64,000 bases of DNA, taken from a virus. The DNA lies in the IMG/VR virus record IMGVR_UViG_3300032782_000001, positions 308,404 to 372,403 of that record; one strand, 5' to 3'. Under the pieces are notes generated by a model. That model did no database searches. It was not told the origin of the DNA and was given only the letters and a program-made list of their open reading frames with translations. The position numbers were made by a program, and so were the translations under genes. This document shows, in pieces, positions 1 to 9,147 of the stretch (within the stretch, counting starts at the first letter, position 1; every line of letters begins with the position of its first letter).

Positions 1-2375
1 GGTCCCGTTGCTCCAGTTAGACCATCTGAACCGGTCGCGCCTTGTGGACCAGTTGCACCAGTGACTCCAGGATTTCCTTGCGGACCAGTTGTACCAGTGA
101 CACCATCAACGCCCGTCGCACCTTGAGGTCCCGTTGGACCCGTGGCACCGGTAACGCCGTCCGCTCCAGTCGCGCCTTGCGGACCCGTGGGTCCGGTAGT
201 TCCAGTAACACCAGGCGAACCTTGATCACCTTGAGGCCCCGTGGCTCCCGTGGCTCCGGGAGAACCTTGAGGCCCGGTTGCACCGGTTACTCCTGGACTA
301 CCTTGGACACCTTGAGGACCTGTGAATCCTGTGATGCCTGGCGATCCTTGATTACCTTGAAGACCTGTAGCGCCTTGTGGGCCAGTCGCTCCCGTGACTC
401 CGGGCGATCCTTGAGGCCCTGTTGCTCCTTGCGAACCAGTTGGACCAGTTGGACCTTGGGGTCCGGTCGCACCTGGAGAGCCTTGAGGACCAGTAGTCCC
501 CGGAGATCCTTGAGGACCGGTCGCTCCAGTGACACCGTCCGAGCCAGTTGGGCCAGGAGAACCTTGCGGGCCAGTAGAACCTTGCGGGCCAGTTGCTCCA
601 GTTACTCCGGGCGATCCTTGAGGTCCGATGGCACCTGTGACGCCGGTAGGTCCAGCAGGACCAGTCGGACCTTGAGGCCCCGGTAAACCTGTGAATCCAC
701 GAGGTCCCGGAGTTCCTTGTTCACCTTGCGGACCCGTGGGCCCAGTAGCCCCCGCAGGACCAGTCGGACCTGTGGATCCCGTGACTCCGGGGGATCCTTG
801 GATGCCCTGAGGACCTGGAGAACCTTGAGGTCCGGTAGTTCCCACAGGACCAGTTGGACCCGTTGCACCAGTAACCCCAGGTGAACCTTGAACGCCCTGT
901 GGCCCTGTTACTCCTTGCGGACCCGTGGCACCTTGCGGACCCGTAGGCCCAGCCGAACCTGTAACGCCTTGGGGTCCGGTAGAACCTTGCGGACCCGTGG
1001 CACCTTGCGGACCCGTGGCACCTTGCGGACCCGTCGGTCCCGTGGCACCTTGTGGGCCCACGGGCCCAGTCGAACCTTGAATTCCAGTAACACCTTGCGG
1101 ACCAGTTGGTCCAGTTGGACCAGTCGCGCCTTGGGGTCCCGTGGCTCCTTGTGGACCAGTTGGACCAGTCGCGCCTTGAGACCCAGTGGATCCCTGAGGA
1201 CCTGTCGCCCCTTGAGGCCCGGTTGTGCCTGTAGCGCCGCGAGGACCGGTAGGTCCTGTAGAGCCAGTTACACCTTGGAACCCTGTAGCTCCTTGCGGTC
1301 CAGTGACACCTTGCGGACCAGTTGGCCCAATTGATCCAGTAGGACCAGTTGGACCAGTCGCGCCCTGAAGGCCCGTAGCTCCTTGCGGACCCGTAGCTCC
1401 GGTAGTTCCTTGGGCTCCCGTGGGACCTTGGGCTCCCGTGGCACCCTGAGGACCTGTGAAGCCAGGAGAGCCTTGTGGACCCGTCGTCCCTGGGCTTCCT
1501 TGGGGTCCCGTAGCTCCAGTAACTCCTTGGGGACCGGTCGCTCCTTGGGGACCGGTCGCTCCGGTAACTCCTGGATTTCCTTGGGGTCCCTGAAGACCAG
1601 TTGCACCTCGAGGACCTGGAGTCCCCTGAATGCCCTGATCGCCTTGGGGACCTGTTGTACCCGTTGCGCCGGTAACGCCAGGACTCCCTTGAACCCCTTG
1701 AATACCTTGAAGACCAGTCGCGCCCTGCGGACCCGTTGCGCCAGCAGGACCTGTGGGACCAGTCGCTCCAGTTGATCCTTGAAGACCAGTCGCGCCCTGC
1801 GGACCCGTTGCGCCCTGCGGTCCAGTCGCACCAGTTATTCCCGGTGAACCTTGCGGTCCAGTTGGACCCGTTGCGCCTTGCGGACCCGTTGCGCCTTGCG
1901 GACCCGTTGCGCCGGTAAAGCCAGGTGAACCTTGATCACCTTTCGGACCCGTGGGACCAGTTGCCCCCGTTGATCCTTGTGGACCTGTTGATCCTTGTGG
2001 ACCCGTTGGACCTGTTGAACCCTGGATTCCAGTCGCGCCTTGCGGACCGGTCGGTCCCGTCGCCCCATCTGGACCGGTGTTACCCTGGGGACCTATTGGT
2101 CCCGTAGAACCCGGTACACCATCAGCTCCTGTTGTGCCTTGAGGCCCCGTAGGCCCTGTGGGACCAACAGGTCCGATCGAACCGGTAATGCCTTGAAGAC
2201 CCGTTGCACCTTGCGGACCCGTAACTCCAGCAGGACCCGTTGCTCCGGTAACACCGTCTATTCCGGTCGGACCTTGGACACCAGTTACCCCCGGCGACCC
2301 TTGCGGACCTTGGGGGCCCGTAGCTCCAGTCGCCCCAGGATGCCGCGGCGCTCCTCGGGGGTTGTCGATCGACAT
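1..2375 (-). CDS. Giant collagen-like (Gly-X-Y) fibre protein, C-terminus beyond window
   Basis: The ATG at 2375 opens a frame that stays in phase to the left edge: the codons at 59-57 are in the same frame and still read [10 protein letters not shown]. After a short non-repetitive start ([10 protein letters not shown]) the protein is almost pure Gly-X-Y, roughly 260 triplets in the window, dominated by [12 protein letters not shown] and GVT, with scattered GSP, GDQ and GIQ. Such collagen-like stretches form trimeric triple helices and occur in phage tail fibres and virion surface proteins. The threonine-rich composition fits bacterial and phage collagens, which lack hydroxyproline. It lies 4 bases after the stop of the beta-rich protein at 2380-3657, in a different frame, so the two are probably co-transcribed parts of one structure. 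No strong ribosome site is visible. DNA repeat units are multiples of 9 bases, so length variation by slippage is likely. Confidence 0.85.
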   Translation of the reverse strand, partial: MSIDNPRGAPRHPGATGATGPQGPQGSPGVTGVQGPTGIDGVTGATGPAGVTGPQGATGLQGITGSIGPVGPTGPTGPQGTTGADGVPGSTGPIGPQGNTGPDGATGPTGPQGATGIQGSTGPTGPQGSTGPQGSTGATGPTGPKGDQGSPGFTGATGPQGATGPQGATGPTGPQGSPGITGATGPQGATGPQGATGLQGSTGATGPTGPAGATGPQGATGLQGIQGVQGSPGVTGATGTTGPQGDQGIQGTPGPRGATGLQGPQGNPGVTGATGPQGATGPQGVTGATGPQGSPGTTGPQGSPGFTGPQGATGAQGPTGAQGTTGATGPQGATGLQGATGPTGPTGSIGPTGPQGVTGPQGATGFQGVTGSTGPTGPRGATGTTGPQGATGPQGSTGSQGATGPTGPQGATGPQGATGPTGPTGPQGVTGIQGSTGPVGPQGATGPTGPQGATGPQGATGPQGSTGPQGVTGSAGPTGPQGATGPQGVTGPQGVQGSPGVTGATGPTGPVGTTGPQGSPGPQGIQGSPGVTGSTGPTGPAGATGPTGPQGEQGTPGPRGFTGLPGPQGPTGPAGPTGVTGAIGPQGSPGVTGATGPQGSTGPQGSPGPTGSDGVTGATGPQGSPGTTGPQGSPGATGPQGPTGPTGSQGATGPQGSPGVTGATGPQGATGLQGNQGSPGITGFTGPQGVQGSPGVTGATGPQGSPGATGATGPQGDQGSPGVTGTTGPTGPQGATGADGVTGATGPTGPQGATGVDGVTGTTGPQGNPGVTGATGPQGATGSDGLTGATG

Positions 2376-2379
2376 AGGT

Positions 2380-3657
2380 TCAGCTGGAGGCAGTCAAGGT
2401 GATACCGATAGTTCCCGGCGCTCCAGGGACTCCTTTCTCAGCCGCAATTAACCGAACGGTTGTAGTACCTCCGGGGATAGTCACGTAAAGAATGAAATTG
2501 ATCGGATTCCCGTCCAGAGGAGCAGGGCCATCCAAACTCTGAAGAAACATGTCTTGAGAAGAATTCGCCGAGTTGACGATAAGAATGTCATGGTCAACTA
2601 GAGTTTCCTGGGTTTCTTCCACGCCGTTTCCCCAGAACAGTTTAAAAGTGGCGAACCCATTCGGAGCACCGCGAGTATATGTGATATAGAAAGTAATGTG
2701 ACGAACTCCCCGCGGAATTGCAAAAGGAGGTTGGCTCGTGGTATTCCCGGAAGGAGGAAGAGGCCCCGTTACAAGATGAATTACCCGTGGAATTTCAAAT
2801 TGGCAACAAGTGGGATTACTCATCACGACAGGCACCACCGGGATAGTGACACCACAAGGTGCTGAAGGAGCTGAACAAGGCCTATCGCATGCACACGGGT
2901 CGCATGGTGTAGAGCAATCCATGAGTAGTCGAGGAGCAAGAATGACGGGACAATTGGAACAGGGGTCAAAAAAGAACCCGTCACAGAGAATAGGAACAAG
3001 TGGAGTAAAGGGATTTATTGGATTGATGACAGAGAATCGCATGGACTTCGATTCTAACGGGGAATCTGCGAATGCCATCCATTCCCACGTAACGAGATAG
3101 TCACCACTGCATACGCATACGTTCCATTGGACAAAATACTCACCCATAGCAGCACGCGTAGCTATGGTCCTTGGAGAAACAGATCTCCCGACCGCATCGT
3201 AGATAGTCCAGAAAACTGCAAAAGCATCAGCAGGGAGGCCTTCAGGACTCTTCAAGAAAAGAGGCAAGTCCCCGCGACCAAGGAAAGTTCCAGAGAGGTA
3301 AGTAAAACCTCCCCTTTCCGGAATGTCGTTCGGGTTTAAAGGTTCACACGGACCATAACTAGATGGATCTACTACGAAGAATTGTTCAGTGAACTTCCTC
3401 GGTAATTGGCCCGATTCAGGAATTACAGACCACTCGATTCGATAATTCCCATTTTTGACATCGGAATACCAGGGAGCATAATACTCACCTGTCTTGGCTC
3501 GAATGGCAGGCAAATCTTTGCCACTCACTTTGGATCCATCAAAGCCAAACACCGTCCAACGGACGTCAAAGGCATCCTGAGCTTGACCGAGATCGTTACT
3601 CAGATAAATCCTGAGATCGCCTCGTGAGAGTCGGCTTCGAACGAGGAATGAAGGCAT
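2380..3657 (-). CDS. Beta-rich virion protein with two related N-terminal domains and a Cys-rich linker
   Basis: This is a 425-residue protein of unrecognised family. Residues about 13-95 and 127-215 are clearly related to each other: both have GDL near the start, DAF.V.WT, a TRA/RAK..GEY block and a closing Y.(I/V).WE strand. This suggests a duplicated immunoglobulin-like sandwich. Residues about 235-300 are a Cys-rich linker (CDPC, CACD, CSNC, CCQF), perhaps disulphide-bonded or metal-binding. The C-terminal part is beta-rich and ends in a short collagen-like GVPGAPGT. The next gene is the collagen-like fibre, so a role as fibre base or adaptor is likely but inferred. Confidence 0.7.
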   Translation of the reverse strand: MPSFLVRSRLSRGDLRIYLSNDLGQAQDAFDVRWTVFGFDGSKVSGKDLPAIRAKTGEYYAPWYSDVKNGNYRIEWSVIPESGQLPRKFTEQFFVVDPSSYGPCEPLNPNDIPERGGFTYLSGTFLGRGDLPLFLKSPEGLPADAFAVFWTIYDAVGRSVSPRTIATRAAMGEYFVQWNVCVCSGDYLVTWEWMAFADSPLESKSMRFSVINPINPFTPLVPILCDGFFFDPCSNCPVILAPRLLMDCSTPCDPCACDRPCSAPSAPCGVTIPVVPVVMSNPTCCQFEIPRVIHLVTGPLPPSGNTTSQPPFAIPRGVRHITFYITYTRGAPNGFATFKLFWGNGVEETQETLVDHDILIVNSANSSQDMFLQSLDGPAPLDGNPINFILYVTIPGGTTTVRLIAAEKGVPGAPGTIGITLTASS

Positions 3658-3669
3658 TCCATTAGAGAG

Positions 3670-3948
3670 TCAGATTAGTGGCTTATTGCCATGAGTTTGT
3701 GCGTACCTGTCTTTAGCTTTCTTCGATTTACATTGTTTGCAAGTCAGTTGAATGATTCCACGGCGAACGCGTGCATAGCACTCGGAGATTGGAATCCGAC
3801 CGTGTTGCTTGCAAGCGAAATACTGCTTGGGCTGCATAGCCTTGAAACGCCGACTGGCGATGCTATTGCTGATCGCTAGCCGGCTTGGCGCATTACCATT
3901 CGCCTTGTAAGTATCACTAATTTTGCGAAGAACGTCGGGACTTCGATT
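3670..3948 (-). pseudogene. In-frame continuation of the GIY-YIG gene beyond an amber codon
   Basis: Immediately after the TAG at 3951-3949 the same frame stays open for 92 codons and ends with TGA at 3672-3670. The encoded peptide looks like a genuine homing-endonuclease tail: a helical DNA-contact-like segment (LRKISDTYKANGNAPSRLAI) followed by a zinc-finger-like segment with Cys/His pairs (FACKQHG, SECYARVRRG, LTCKQCKSKKAKDRY). Either a nonsense mutation has truncated the endonuclease or the amber codon is read through. Other genes in the window (for example those ending at 18144, 20174, 32997 and 44632) use TAG as a normal stop, so wholesale TAG reassignment is unlikely. Confidence 0.6.
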
Positions 3949-4467
3949 CTAGTTAGAAGCTACAATCTTGGCTCGGCATTCAGAAGTCATTGAGGCCGTA
4001 TTTCTGGCTGCGATCACCACGGGATCTTGAGCTAGTGCTTTGAGCCTTGATTCAATAAGAGCCCGATATTCCGGATTTTGGAACGCCAGGTTTAAACTGG
4101 CCTGCCGCTTTTCACGGTAACCAGGGCGATTCCATGGATTTTTTACCAGGTGTGGGGTATGAGCTCCACCCTTCGCGAGGTTGAATCCCTTCTCTGGATT
4201 GCGCGTGTCGTAGCGCCTGACGAAGAACTTTTCAAGTGCGTTGGCTAGCCTAACGTCGTTACACGTCATCAAAACGTCGTGCGTGAACGCTTCGGGTCCA
4301 TACTTACGAATTGCGTTCCAAAAATACGCGCATCCTTTACCGTGTTTAGCCATCGCGTCATACATATGGCGGTTCCATCGCTTCATCATCGTGAGCTTCG
4401 TAAGCCCGATGTAGCGACGGCCAGTTGCAACGTGCGTATGGCAGTAAACCGTCCAGAGGAGCCCCAT
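3949..4467 (-). CDS. GIY-YIG homing-type endonuclease, apparently truncated by an amber codon
   Basis: The protein has 172 residues. The N-terminus carries the GIY-YIG nuclease signature in the form WTVYCHTHVATGRRYIGLT (residues 5-23), followed by a helix with R and H residues (MMKRWNRHM), the ALEKFFVRRYDTRNPEKGFNLAKGG block with the catalytic-type Glu, and a C-terminal repeat of NPEYRALIESR / SECRAKI type, resembling NUMOD DNA-binding helices. These are mobile endonucleases that spread by cleaving cognate alleles. It sits as a free-standing insert between two structural genes. The reading frame continues after the stop (see 3670-3948), so the ancestral protein was probably about 265 residues. 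Confidence 0.85.
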   Translation of the reverse strand: MGLLWTVYCHTHVATGRRYIGLTKLTMMKRWNRHMYDAMAKHGKGCAYFWNAIRKYGPEAFTHDVLMTCNDVRLANALEKFFVRRYDTRNPEKGFNLAKGGAHTPHLVKNPWNRPGYREKRQASLNLAFQNPEYRALIESRLKALAQDPVVIAARNTASMTSECRAKIVASN

Positions 4468-4500
4468 GAAGGACTCTACTGGATCAATAGCATTCGTAAA

Positions 4501-4908
4501 CTAAGAAGACTTCACAAAAGAAGCGTTGAGACCACCCACAGGACCAGTCGGAGCAAAAGACCCGGCGGGAACCACGTCGAATTCATGAATGAATTCCACT
4601 CCGAAATCAACACTCCTCAAAATGAGACGCCAGAAACCAATCCTGTCTGGAAAAAATCGGAGAGAATAAAATGTGGAGTTCACGGCCGTCTCATTAAAGA
4701 AAATCTGACCAGCACAAACTGATGAATCCGGTACAAAGCTGCCATCCACCAGAGGCCAAGGTGATTCCACATTATTGACGAATAATTTTAAAGTTATGCT
4801 CGATACGAGCACTCCAGGAACGCGATTGATGCTTCCAACAGGATTATAGAAATCCAGTTGATCGTAGATGATCGAGCCCGCAGCAACGAGGCGCTCCATA
4901 CGGAGCAT
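4501..4908 (-). CDS. Small beta-rich phage structural protein
   Basis: This 135-residue protein has alternating hydrophobic strands (DQLDFYNPVGSINRVPGV, ITLKLFVNN, GFWRLILRSVDFGVEFIHEF) and a short PTGPVGG element near the C-terminus. Its style resembles the duplicated domains of the protein at 2380-3657, notably the pattern of a fluid-phase loop followed by FWRL..R. The family is not recognised. The start is the ATG at 4908; the AAA+ gene begins divergently 48 bases away. A tail or fibre-associated role is inferred only from strand, neighbours and composition. Confidence 0.6.
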   Translation of the reverse strand: MLRMERLVAAGSIIYDQLDFYNPVGSINRVPGVLVSSITLKLFVNNVESPWPLVDGSFVPDSSVCAGQIFFNETAVNSTFYSLRFFPDRIGFWRLILRSVDFGVEFIHEFDVVPAGSFAPTGPVGGLNASFVKSS

Positions 4909-4955
4909 GATGGATTAGCGTCCTATCGACATCTCGATGGTACTGGTCCGGAAAC

Positions 4956-6452
4956 ATGAATAGTGGATATTTCGGCTCGGGACGAGGAAATGGAACCAAC
5001 TTCAAGGACGAAGAACTGGATGAAGCCCGTTCTATCATCAGACAATATGAAGAACAGCTGAACAGGATTCAAAAGATGCCTTCACCCCGAGCAATTGTGG
5101 TGAACGTATCCGAAGCCCAGAAGTCTGTTCTTCTAGCTGCAGGCTCAGGGTCTATCCTGGAAGTTCCGCTCCCCGCAGAGCACGCGTCACGGCTAAAGAC
5201 GGGGACTGTCGTCAAATGCATTTCTGAGACGATGGGAATTATTGGAATCGTGGACGTTCCGGAACCCATTGGTGAAATTGCTACAGTCCGAACTGATGGG
5301 AAAGACGGCCTGTGCGAGATCGATTATGGTGGCAAGGTTCGGATGATCCGTTATGGCTTCCAGAAAGCTCCGGAAGCCGGAGATAGAATCATCGTAGATA
5401 GTACGTGTTCCGTAGCGGTCGTTTCGTTGGGGAAAGATGATACAAAATTCTCTTTCACGGGCGAAACGGGAGTGCTTTGGGATGATATTGGAGGCCTTGA
5501 AAAGGCAAAAGAAGATTTGAAAGAAGCCGTTGAAATGCCTTTCCGGCATGCAGATCTCTATAAAGCCTATGGTAAGAAGCCTGCACGAGGAGTATTGCTC
5601 TACGGACCGCCGGGGTGTGGAAAAACCATGCTCGGTAAGGCCGTAGCCACTTCCATGAGCCAAATTCATGGAAAGGAAGCTTCAGCCACAGGATTCGTAT
5701 ACGTCAAAGGCCCTGAGCTTTTGGATAAGTTTGTGGGTACTACTGAAGCCAATATTCGAGCACTCTTCGCCAGGACTCGCAGTCATTTTAAAAAGAATGG
5801 GTATCTTGCAGTCCTCTTGATTGATGAAGCCGATGCGCTTCTCGGCAAACGCGGGGCTAGACTCAACATGGGAATGGAAACTACGGTAGTCCCACAGTTC
5901 CTTTCAGAGATGGATGGTCTCTATGAATCAGGATGCATCATCATCTTAGCCACCAATCGTCCTGATACGTTGGATCCAGCCATTACGAGAGAAGGTCGAG
6001 TGGACATCAAAGTTCAGGTGACTCGACCTGATCGGAGAGGAATTGAAGATATCCTCAGATTGAATCTCGCAAATAGACCCGTACATGACCTGGAACGAAC
6101 GGTGAAAGCTGGAGCGGATTCATTGCTTTCACCAGCTAACGTTCTCTATGAAGTTGTTCTGAAAGATAAAAAGGTAGAAAAATTTACCCTAGAATCGCTC
6201 CTATCCGGGTCTATGGTAACCACTGTAGTGGAAAGAGCTGCCACACTAGCACTTCGTGAAGATGTCAAAAATGGAGGAAGAGCTGGTGGAATCCAAGTGA
6301 GGCACTTAGAGGCTGCGGCACAACTTGTATTCATGCAAAACCTTCACACAAATCACGACGAAGCTTTAGAGGATTTCTGTGAACGCTTTTCAGATCAAGT
6401 CAAAGAGATCAGGCGACCCAAAGAAGAGTCAAGCCTGATTAGACTCAGTTGA
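4956..6452 (+). CDS. AAA+ ATPase of the Mpa/ARC (proteasome-activating) type
   Basis: This 498-residue protein has the layout of Mpa/ARC unfoldases: an N-terminal coiled-coil segment (about 18-42), two consecutive small beta-barrel (OB-like) domains (about 45-160), then an AAA+ module. It shows Walker A GPPGCGKT (217-224), Walker B LLIDEAD (Asp290, Glu291), a sensor-1 ATNRPD and an arginine-finger-like REGRVD. These enzymes thread tagged proteins into a protease ring in actinobacteria and archaea. A terminal QYL-like proteasome-docking tail is absent (it ends LIRLS), and no proteasome gene is visible, so it may work as a remodelling chaperone or borrow a host protease. It is an isolated plus-strand gene between minus-strand structural genes. 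ATG at 4956 is preceded by only a weak CCGGAA site. Confidence 0.85.
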   Translation: MNSGYFGSGRGNGTNFKDEELDEARSIIRQYEEQLNRIQKMPSPRAIVVNVSEAQKSVLLAAGSGSILEVPLPAEHASRLKTGTVVKCISETMGIIGIVDVPEPIGEIATVRTDGKDGLCEIDYGGKVRMIRYGFQKAPEAGDRIIVDSTCSVAVVSLGKDDTKFSFTGETGVLWDDIGGLEKAKEDLKEAVEMPFRHADLYKAYGKKPARGVLLYGPPGCGKTMLGKAVATSMSQIHGKEASATGFVYVKGPELLDKFVGTTEANIRALFARTRSHFKKNGYLAVLLIDEADALLGKRGARLNMGMETTVVPQFLSEMDGLYESGCIIILATNRPDTLDPAITREGRVDIKVQVTRPDRRGIEDILRLNLANRPVHDLERTVKAGADSLLSPANVLYEVVLKDKKVEKFTLESLLSGSMVTTVVERAATLALREDVKNGGRAGGIQVRHLEAAAQLVFMQNLHTNHDEALEDFCERFSDQVKEIRRPKEESSLIRLS

Positions 6453-6453
6453 G

Positions 6454-6705
6454 TCAAAAACACATCTGTTTATAATCTTTGATCTTTTGAGCGTACTCCG
6501 AGAACCGCCCCTGGCCTGAGTGATAAGCGTCTCGGAGTTCCTTAATGGATCCAGCTTTGTTCGTGAAAACGAAATATACTCGTTTCCTGTCACTATTGTG
6601 AATTCGTTCTTCTCGTTTCCGAACGAAGTCACAACCTGCTATTGCAAAATAGGCCGCCAAGTAGATGTCGGTGGTCTCGTACTCTTCGTCTTCAGTTACC
6701 GGCAT
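6454..6705 (-). CDS. DUF5659-like small phage protein
   Basis: The protein has 83 residues and the pattern TTDIYLAAYFAIAG..., RVYFVF followed by a helix with FSEYAQKIKDYKQMCF at the C-terminus. It matches my recollection of the DUF5659 family of small phage proteins (T.DLYLAA, then VYFVF, then a terminal AI..LKDLIF-like segment). The function of that family is unknown. It faces the end of the AAA+ ATPase gene, with only one base between the two stops. Confidence 0.7.
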   Translation of the reverse strand: MPVTEDEEYETTDIYLAAYFAIAGCDFVRKREERIHNSDRKRVYFVFTNKAGSIKELRDAYHSGQGRFSEYAQKIKDYKQMCF

Positions 6706-6734
6706 AGTATATATATCCGTATCTCAGCAATACC

Positions 6735-6963
6735 CTACCAATGGATACGGAATACGATTAGATCGCTTTCCTTCGGGCCCTGTATACTCTCATACCAAGC
6801 GCTATTGACGCGAGTGCACGTCCGACATACTCGGCTTCCCTTCCGTCAGTCCGATATAGCGGCGTCCAGATTCAATATGCGTATGACAGTATATCGTAAA
6901 AACGATTGGAGCCCCAAGAACTTTCGTTCGAGGGGCTCCTTTCAGGTTCTTGAAAGTTCCCAT
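6735..6963 (-). pseudogene. Degenerate GIY-YIG endonuclease remnant
   Basis: From the ATG at 6963 the frame reads a leader, then FTIYCHTHIESGRRYIGLT, nearly identical in pattern to the endonuclease at 3949-4467, and stops after about 45 codons. A second frame immediately downstream reads a zinc-finger-like RVCRTCTRVNSAWYESIQG and stops at 6737-6735. The middle of the nuclease is therefore missing and the ends are out of frame. This is a decayed copy from internal deletion plus frameshift. The DNA also contains a GGAGCCCC / GGGGCTCC inverted repeat at about 6908-6943. Confidence 0.65.
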
Positions 6964-6998
6964 TAAGGAACTTTACCAACCAATAGCATTAACCCGGA

Positions 6999-7808
6999 TC
7001 AAACTACGAAGGGTGTAGAACCATCATTGGCTACGATGGCAGCCGCTACTCCAGCCGGCAATCCAATACGAGTTCCACCAGGCTGGAAAGCCGAAGAAGC
7101 CCACTTCGAGAGGTTGCCGTAGACGAAACTCATCAATACCATTCCAGTTTCAACGAGGCTCGGAGCAACAGCATCTGCGATGGCATTGTCAAGAGCCGTC
7201 TGAGCAGTCGTGGAAAGGAGTGAAAAGGTCGAGAGAGCGTTGATGGTGGCCGCCGCAACGTTGATCGTCGTAGCAGACGGGTAGACTGCCGTCTTCAGTG
7301 CAGAAACGGCGAGAGGAGAAGTCGCCGCTGCCGTGATACCGACCACCGTGTGGAATGCGCCAGCCGAAGGCAGAGTCGCACTGACCTCAATGTACGCATT
7401 GGCACCGGCGACCGTCGTGTCGATCGTGATCTGATTGGTACCACTGATGCGAGCAACCAGCGGCAGGCCCGCCGCCGAGAAGCCAGCATTCAGATCAGAA
7501 ACCAGTTGGGTCTTGGCTGCAGTCGCACTGGACGTAACCACGATCTGAGTGAAAGAAGCTGACGCGCTGGCTCTGACGTTGAACTTGGTTCCGTTGGCAA
7601 CAGTCGTGTCAACTGTTGCCGCCGTGTTGGAGCCACGAATGGTCAGGAACGCATAGGTATTGAGTACGGCCTGTAGCTCTGCGTCCGTCGGCTTGTGGAA
7701 GTAACGGGACTGACCAGCAGGCTGGCTCGAGAAATTCCGCTGAGAGCGGTTCTCGACATCCTGAAGGTACATGTGAGCGATGTCCGATCGAACGATTCCA
7801 ACGCGCAT
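6999..7808 (-). CDS. Putative virion structural protein, Ala/Thr/Ser-rich
   Basis: The protein has 269 residues, beginning MRVGIVRSDIAHMYLQDVENRSQRNFSSQP and then a long beta-rich region full of Ala, Thr, Ser and Val (TTVANGTKF, ARISGTNQITIDTTVAGANAYIEV). Composition and codon use (G+C-rich, like the capsid genes) are typical of abundant phage structural proteins such as tail or decoration proteins. The family is not recognised. The N-terminal MYLQDVENR suggests a conserved assembly segment. It is the last of three similar genes transcribed leftward (9114 to 6999). Confidence 0.6.
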   Translation of the reverse strand: MRVGIVRSDIAHMYLQDVENRSQRNFSSQPAGQSRYFHKPTDAELQAVLNTYAFLTIRGSNTAATVDTTVANGTKFNVRASASASFTQIVVTSSATAAKTQLVSDLNAGFSAAGLPLVARISGTNQITIDTTVAGANAYIEVSATLPSAGAFHTVVGITAAATSPLAVSALKTAVYPSATTINVAAATINALSTFSLLSTTAQTALDNAIADAVAPSLVETGMVLMSFVYGNLSKWASSAFQPGGTRIGLPAGVAAAIVANDGSTPFVV

Positions 7809-7861
7809 TGTGGTCTCCTCAATTCCTTACGCCATCAAAGCGTGAAAAAAGTTCCCGAACA

Positions 7862-8416
7862 TCACGTGAGCGTGAACTGGTTGCTGAACTTGGAGTTTGC
7901 CTGGATGACAACCTTCCATCCAGTGGCGGGAGTTCCGATGGTAACAACCCCATCGAGAATCGTGATCGAAGTGGCACCAATCGTGTTGAAGGCCGATTGG
8001 GGGATCTTCTGACTTGCACCCAGAAGATTCGTCAAAGTGGCATAGGTGATATCCGGTGCCACCGAAAGGAACGTCGTGCCCGTAATGGTCGTCGTACCGG
8101 CAGAATTCGAAGCCGCAGTAACAACAGGAGTTGCCACAAGACTGGATGCGATGACTGAATAAGTCACTTGACCAGCTGCAGAAAGCCCCGCAATTACGCC
8201 CTTCGGTGCCATCGCCAATAAAACTTCGTCAGACTCAACCATGTCAAGATAACCCTTGACGCTGGGATCCACCGGGTTGGCGTAGGGAACGTAGACCTTG
8301 CGTTTCGGATGCTGAGCGTAGCCTTCGAAATTGCCTTGGCTCGTATCGATCTTGTCCAAAAGGATCGAACGAACTTGCAACTGCTGATTTACGACCCTGA
8401 CAAGATTGATGGACAT
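7862..8416 (-). CDS. Putative virion structural protein
   Basis: This 184-residue protein begins MSINLVRVVNQQLQVRSILLDKIDTSQGNFEG and contains a YVPYANPVDPSVKGYLDM segment followed by a beta-rich, Ala/Thr/Val-rich half ending in WKVVIQANSKFSNQFTLT. It resembles its neighbours at 6999 and 8455 in composition. The family and the exact virion role are not recognised. Confidence 0.6.
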   Translation of the reverse strand: MSINLVRVVNQQLQVRSILLDKIDTSQGNFEGYAQHPKRKVYVPYANPVDPSVKGYLDMVESDEVLLAMAPKGVIAGLSAAGQVTYSVIASSLVATPVVTAASNSAGTTTITGTTFLSVAPDITYATLTNLLGASQKIPQSAFNTIGATSITILDGVVTIGTPATGWKVVIQANSKFSNQFTLT

Positions 8417-8454
8417 TTCGAGTCTCCTGGGATGGTCTCAGGATAAAAGATGCA

Positions 8455-9114
8455 TCAGAAATGTTCGCTGTTCCGGAGTGTGAACACAGCGTAGATCTCC
8501 GTGGGTGCACCATTACCCCGAATGAAGAGTTGAGATATAGAAGTAAACACATGCCGATAATTCGTGAACTCCGATGATAGTGGGTTCACGGCGAATTCTG
8601 GACCATTTGGTTCAAATGCTACGAAGCAAATAGCAGCTCCTTGATTTTGAAATTCCCAGTCATTGCATTGCATCGGCAATTGGATTTCCAATGCATGAGC
8701 AAGATCCGCTTCGGTTGGTGCATTCCCGTGCAACACACAAGACCTGTTGGGAGTGGAATCATACGGCAGAATGAGGTGCATAGCCTCAGCCGGACCTACA
8801 GTCCCGTCCGTCCCAACTTGTTTGATCTGAACGTAGAAAGGCTTGGTGTCGTCTACCGCCGGAGTACCAGTAGTGTAATCCGAAGGGTCGAACAAAAACC
8901 TCGTCAGCCCCTTGAATTCGCCATCAGAAGATGTGCCAAAAAAAGGCACTGATACTGATTTTAGTCCAGCTGCAGGCACAGTTTCGAACTGTGTAAAGGC
9001 TGAATCAAAATTGGCTGCGGCGAAAAATTGATATGCCGCCACGTTCGGACGCGCACGCAGGTTCAGGTCAACCAGGTGGTTCCGGCGCCGAGTGACGGAT
9101 AGAGATCTCGCCAT
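8455..9114 (-). CDS. Putative virion structural protein
   Basis: The protein has 219 residues. The N-terminal part is basic (MARSLSVTRRRNHLVDLNLRARPNVAAYQFFAA); the rest is beta-rich with GEFKGLTRFLFDPSDYT, PFYVQIKQV, EAMHLILPYDSTP and a closing PTEIYAVFTLRNSEHF. The mix of short strands and Pro/Gly turns fits a jelly-roll or sandwich virion protein. No family is recognised. It is first of the 9114-6999 trio. Confidence 0.6.
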   Translation of the reverse strand: MARSLSVTRRRNHLVDLNLRARPNVAAYQFFAAANFDSAFTQFETVPAAGLKSVSVPFFGTSSDGEFKGLTRFLFDPSDYTTGTPAVDDTKPFYVQIKQVGTDGTVGPAEAMHLILPYDSTPNRSCVLHGNAPTEADLAHALEIQLPMQCNDWEFQNQGAAICFVAFEPNGPEFAVNPLSSEFTNYRHVFTSISQLFIRGNGAPTEIYAVFTLRNSEHF

Positions 9115-9147
9115 TTCGGCAGAAGTCAGGAATAAAAGGCTTGACCC

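Noticed and set aside
1-2330. CRISPR-like periodic repeats
   Set aside because: The periodicity is 9 bases with codon-level drift and no unique spacers; it is a coding repeat.
42-2400. Several plus-strand and other-frame reading frames rich in Arg/Ser/Thr across the left 2.4 kb
   Set aside because: They are out-of-frame readings of the collagen-coding repeat; only the minus frame from 2375 gives continuous Gly-X-Y.
3949-3951. General reassignment of TAG to an amino acid
   Set aside because: Genes ending at 18144, 20174, 32997 and 44632 terminate properly at TAG and would extend nonsensically if it were read through.
6908-6943. GGAGCCCC/GGGGCTCC hairpin followed by TTT as a plus-strand terminator of the AAA+ gene
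   Set aside because: It is 450 bases past the AAA+ stop and lies within the coding part of the GIY-YIG remnant; the inverted repeat may be incidental.
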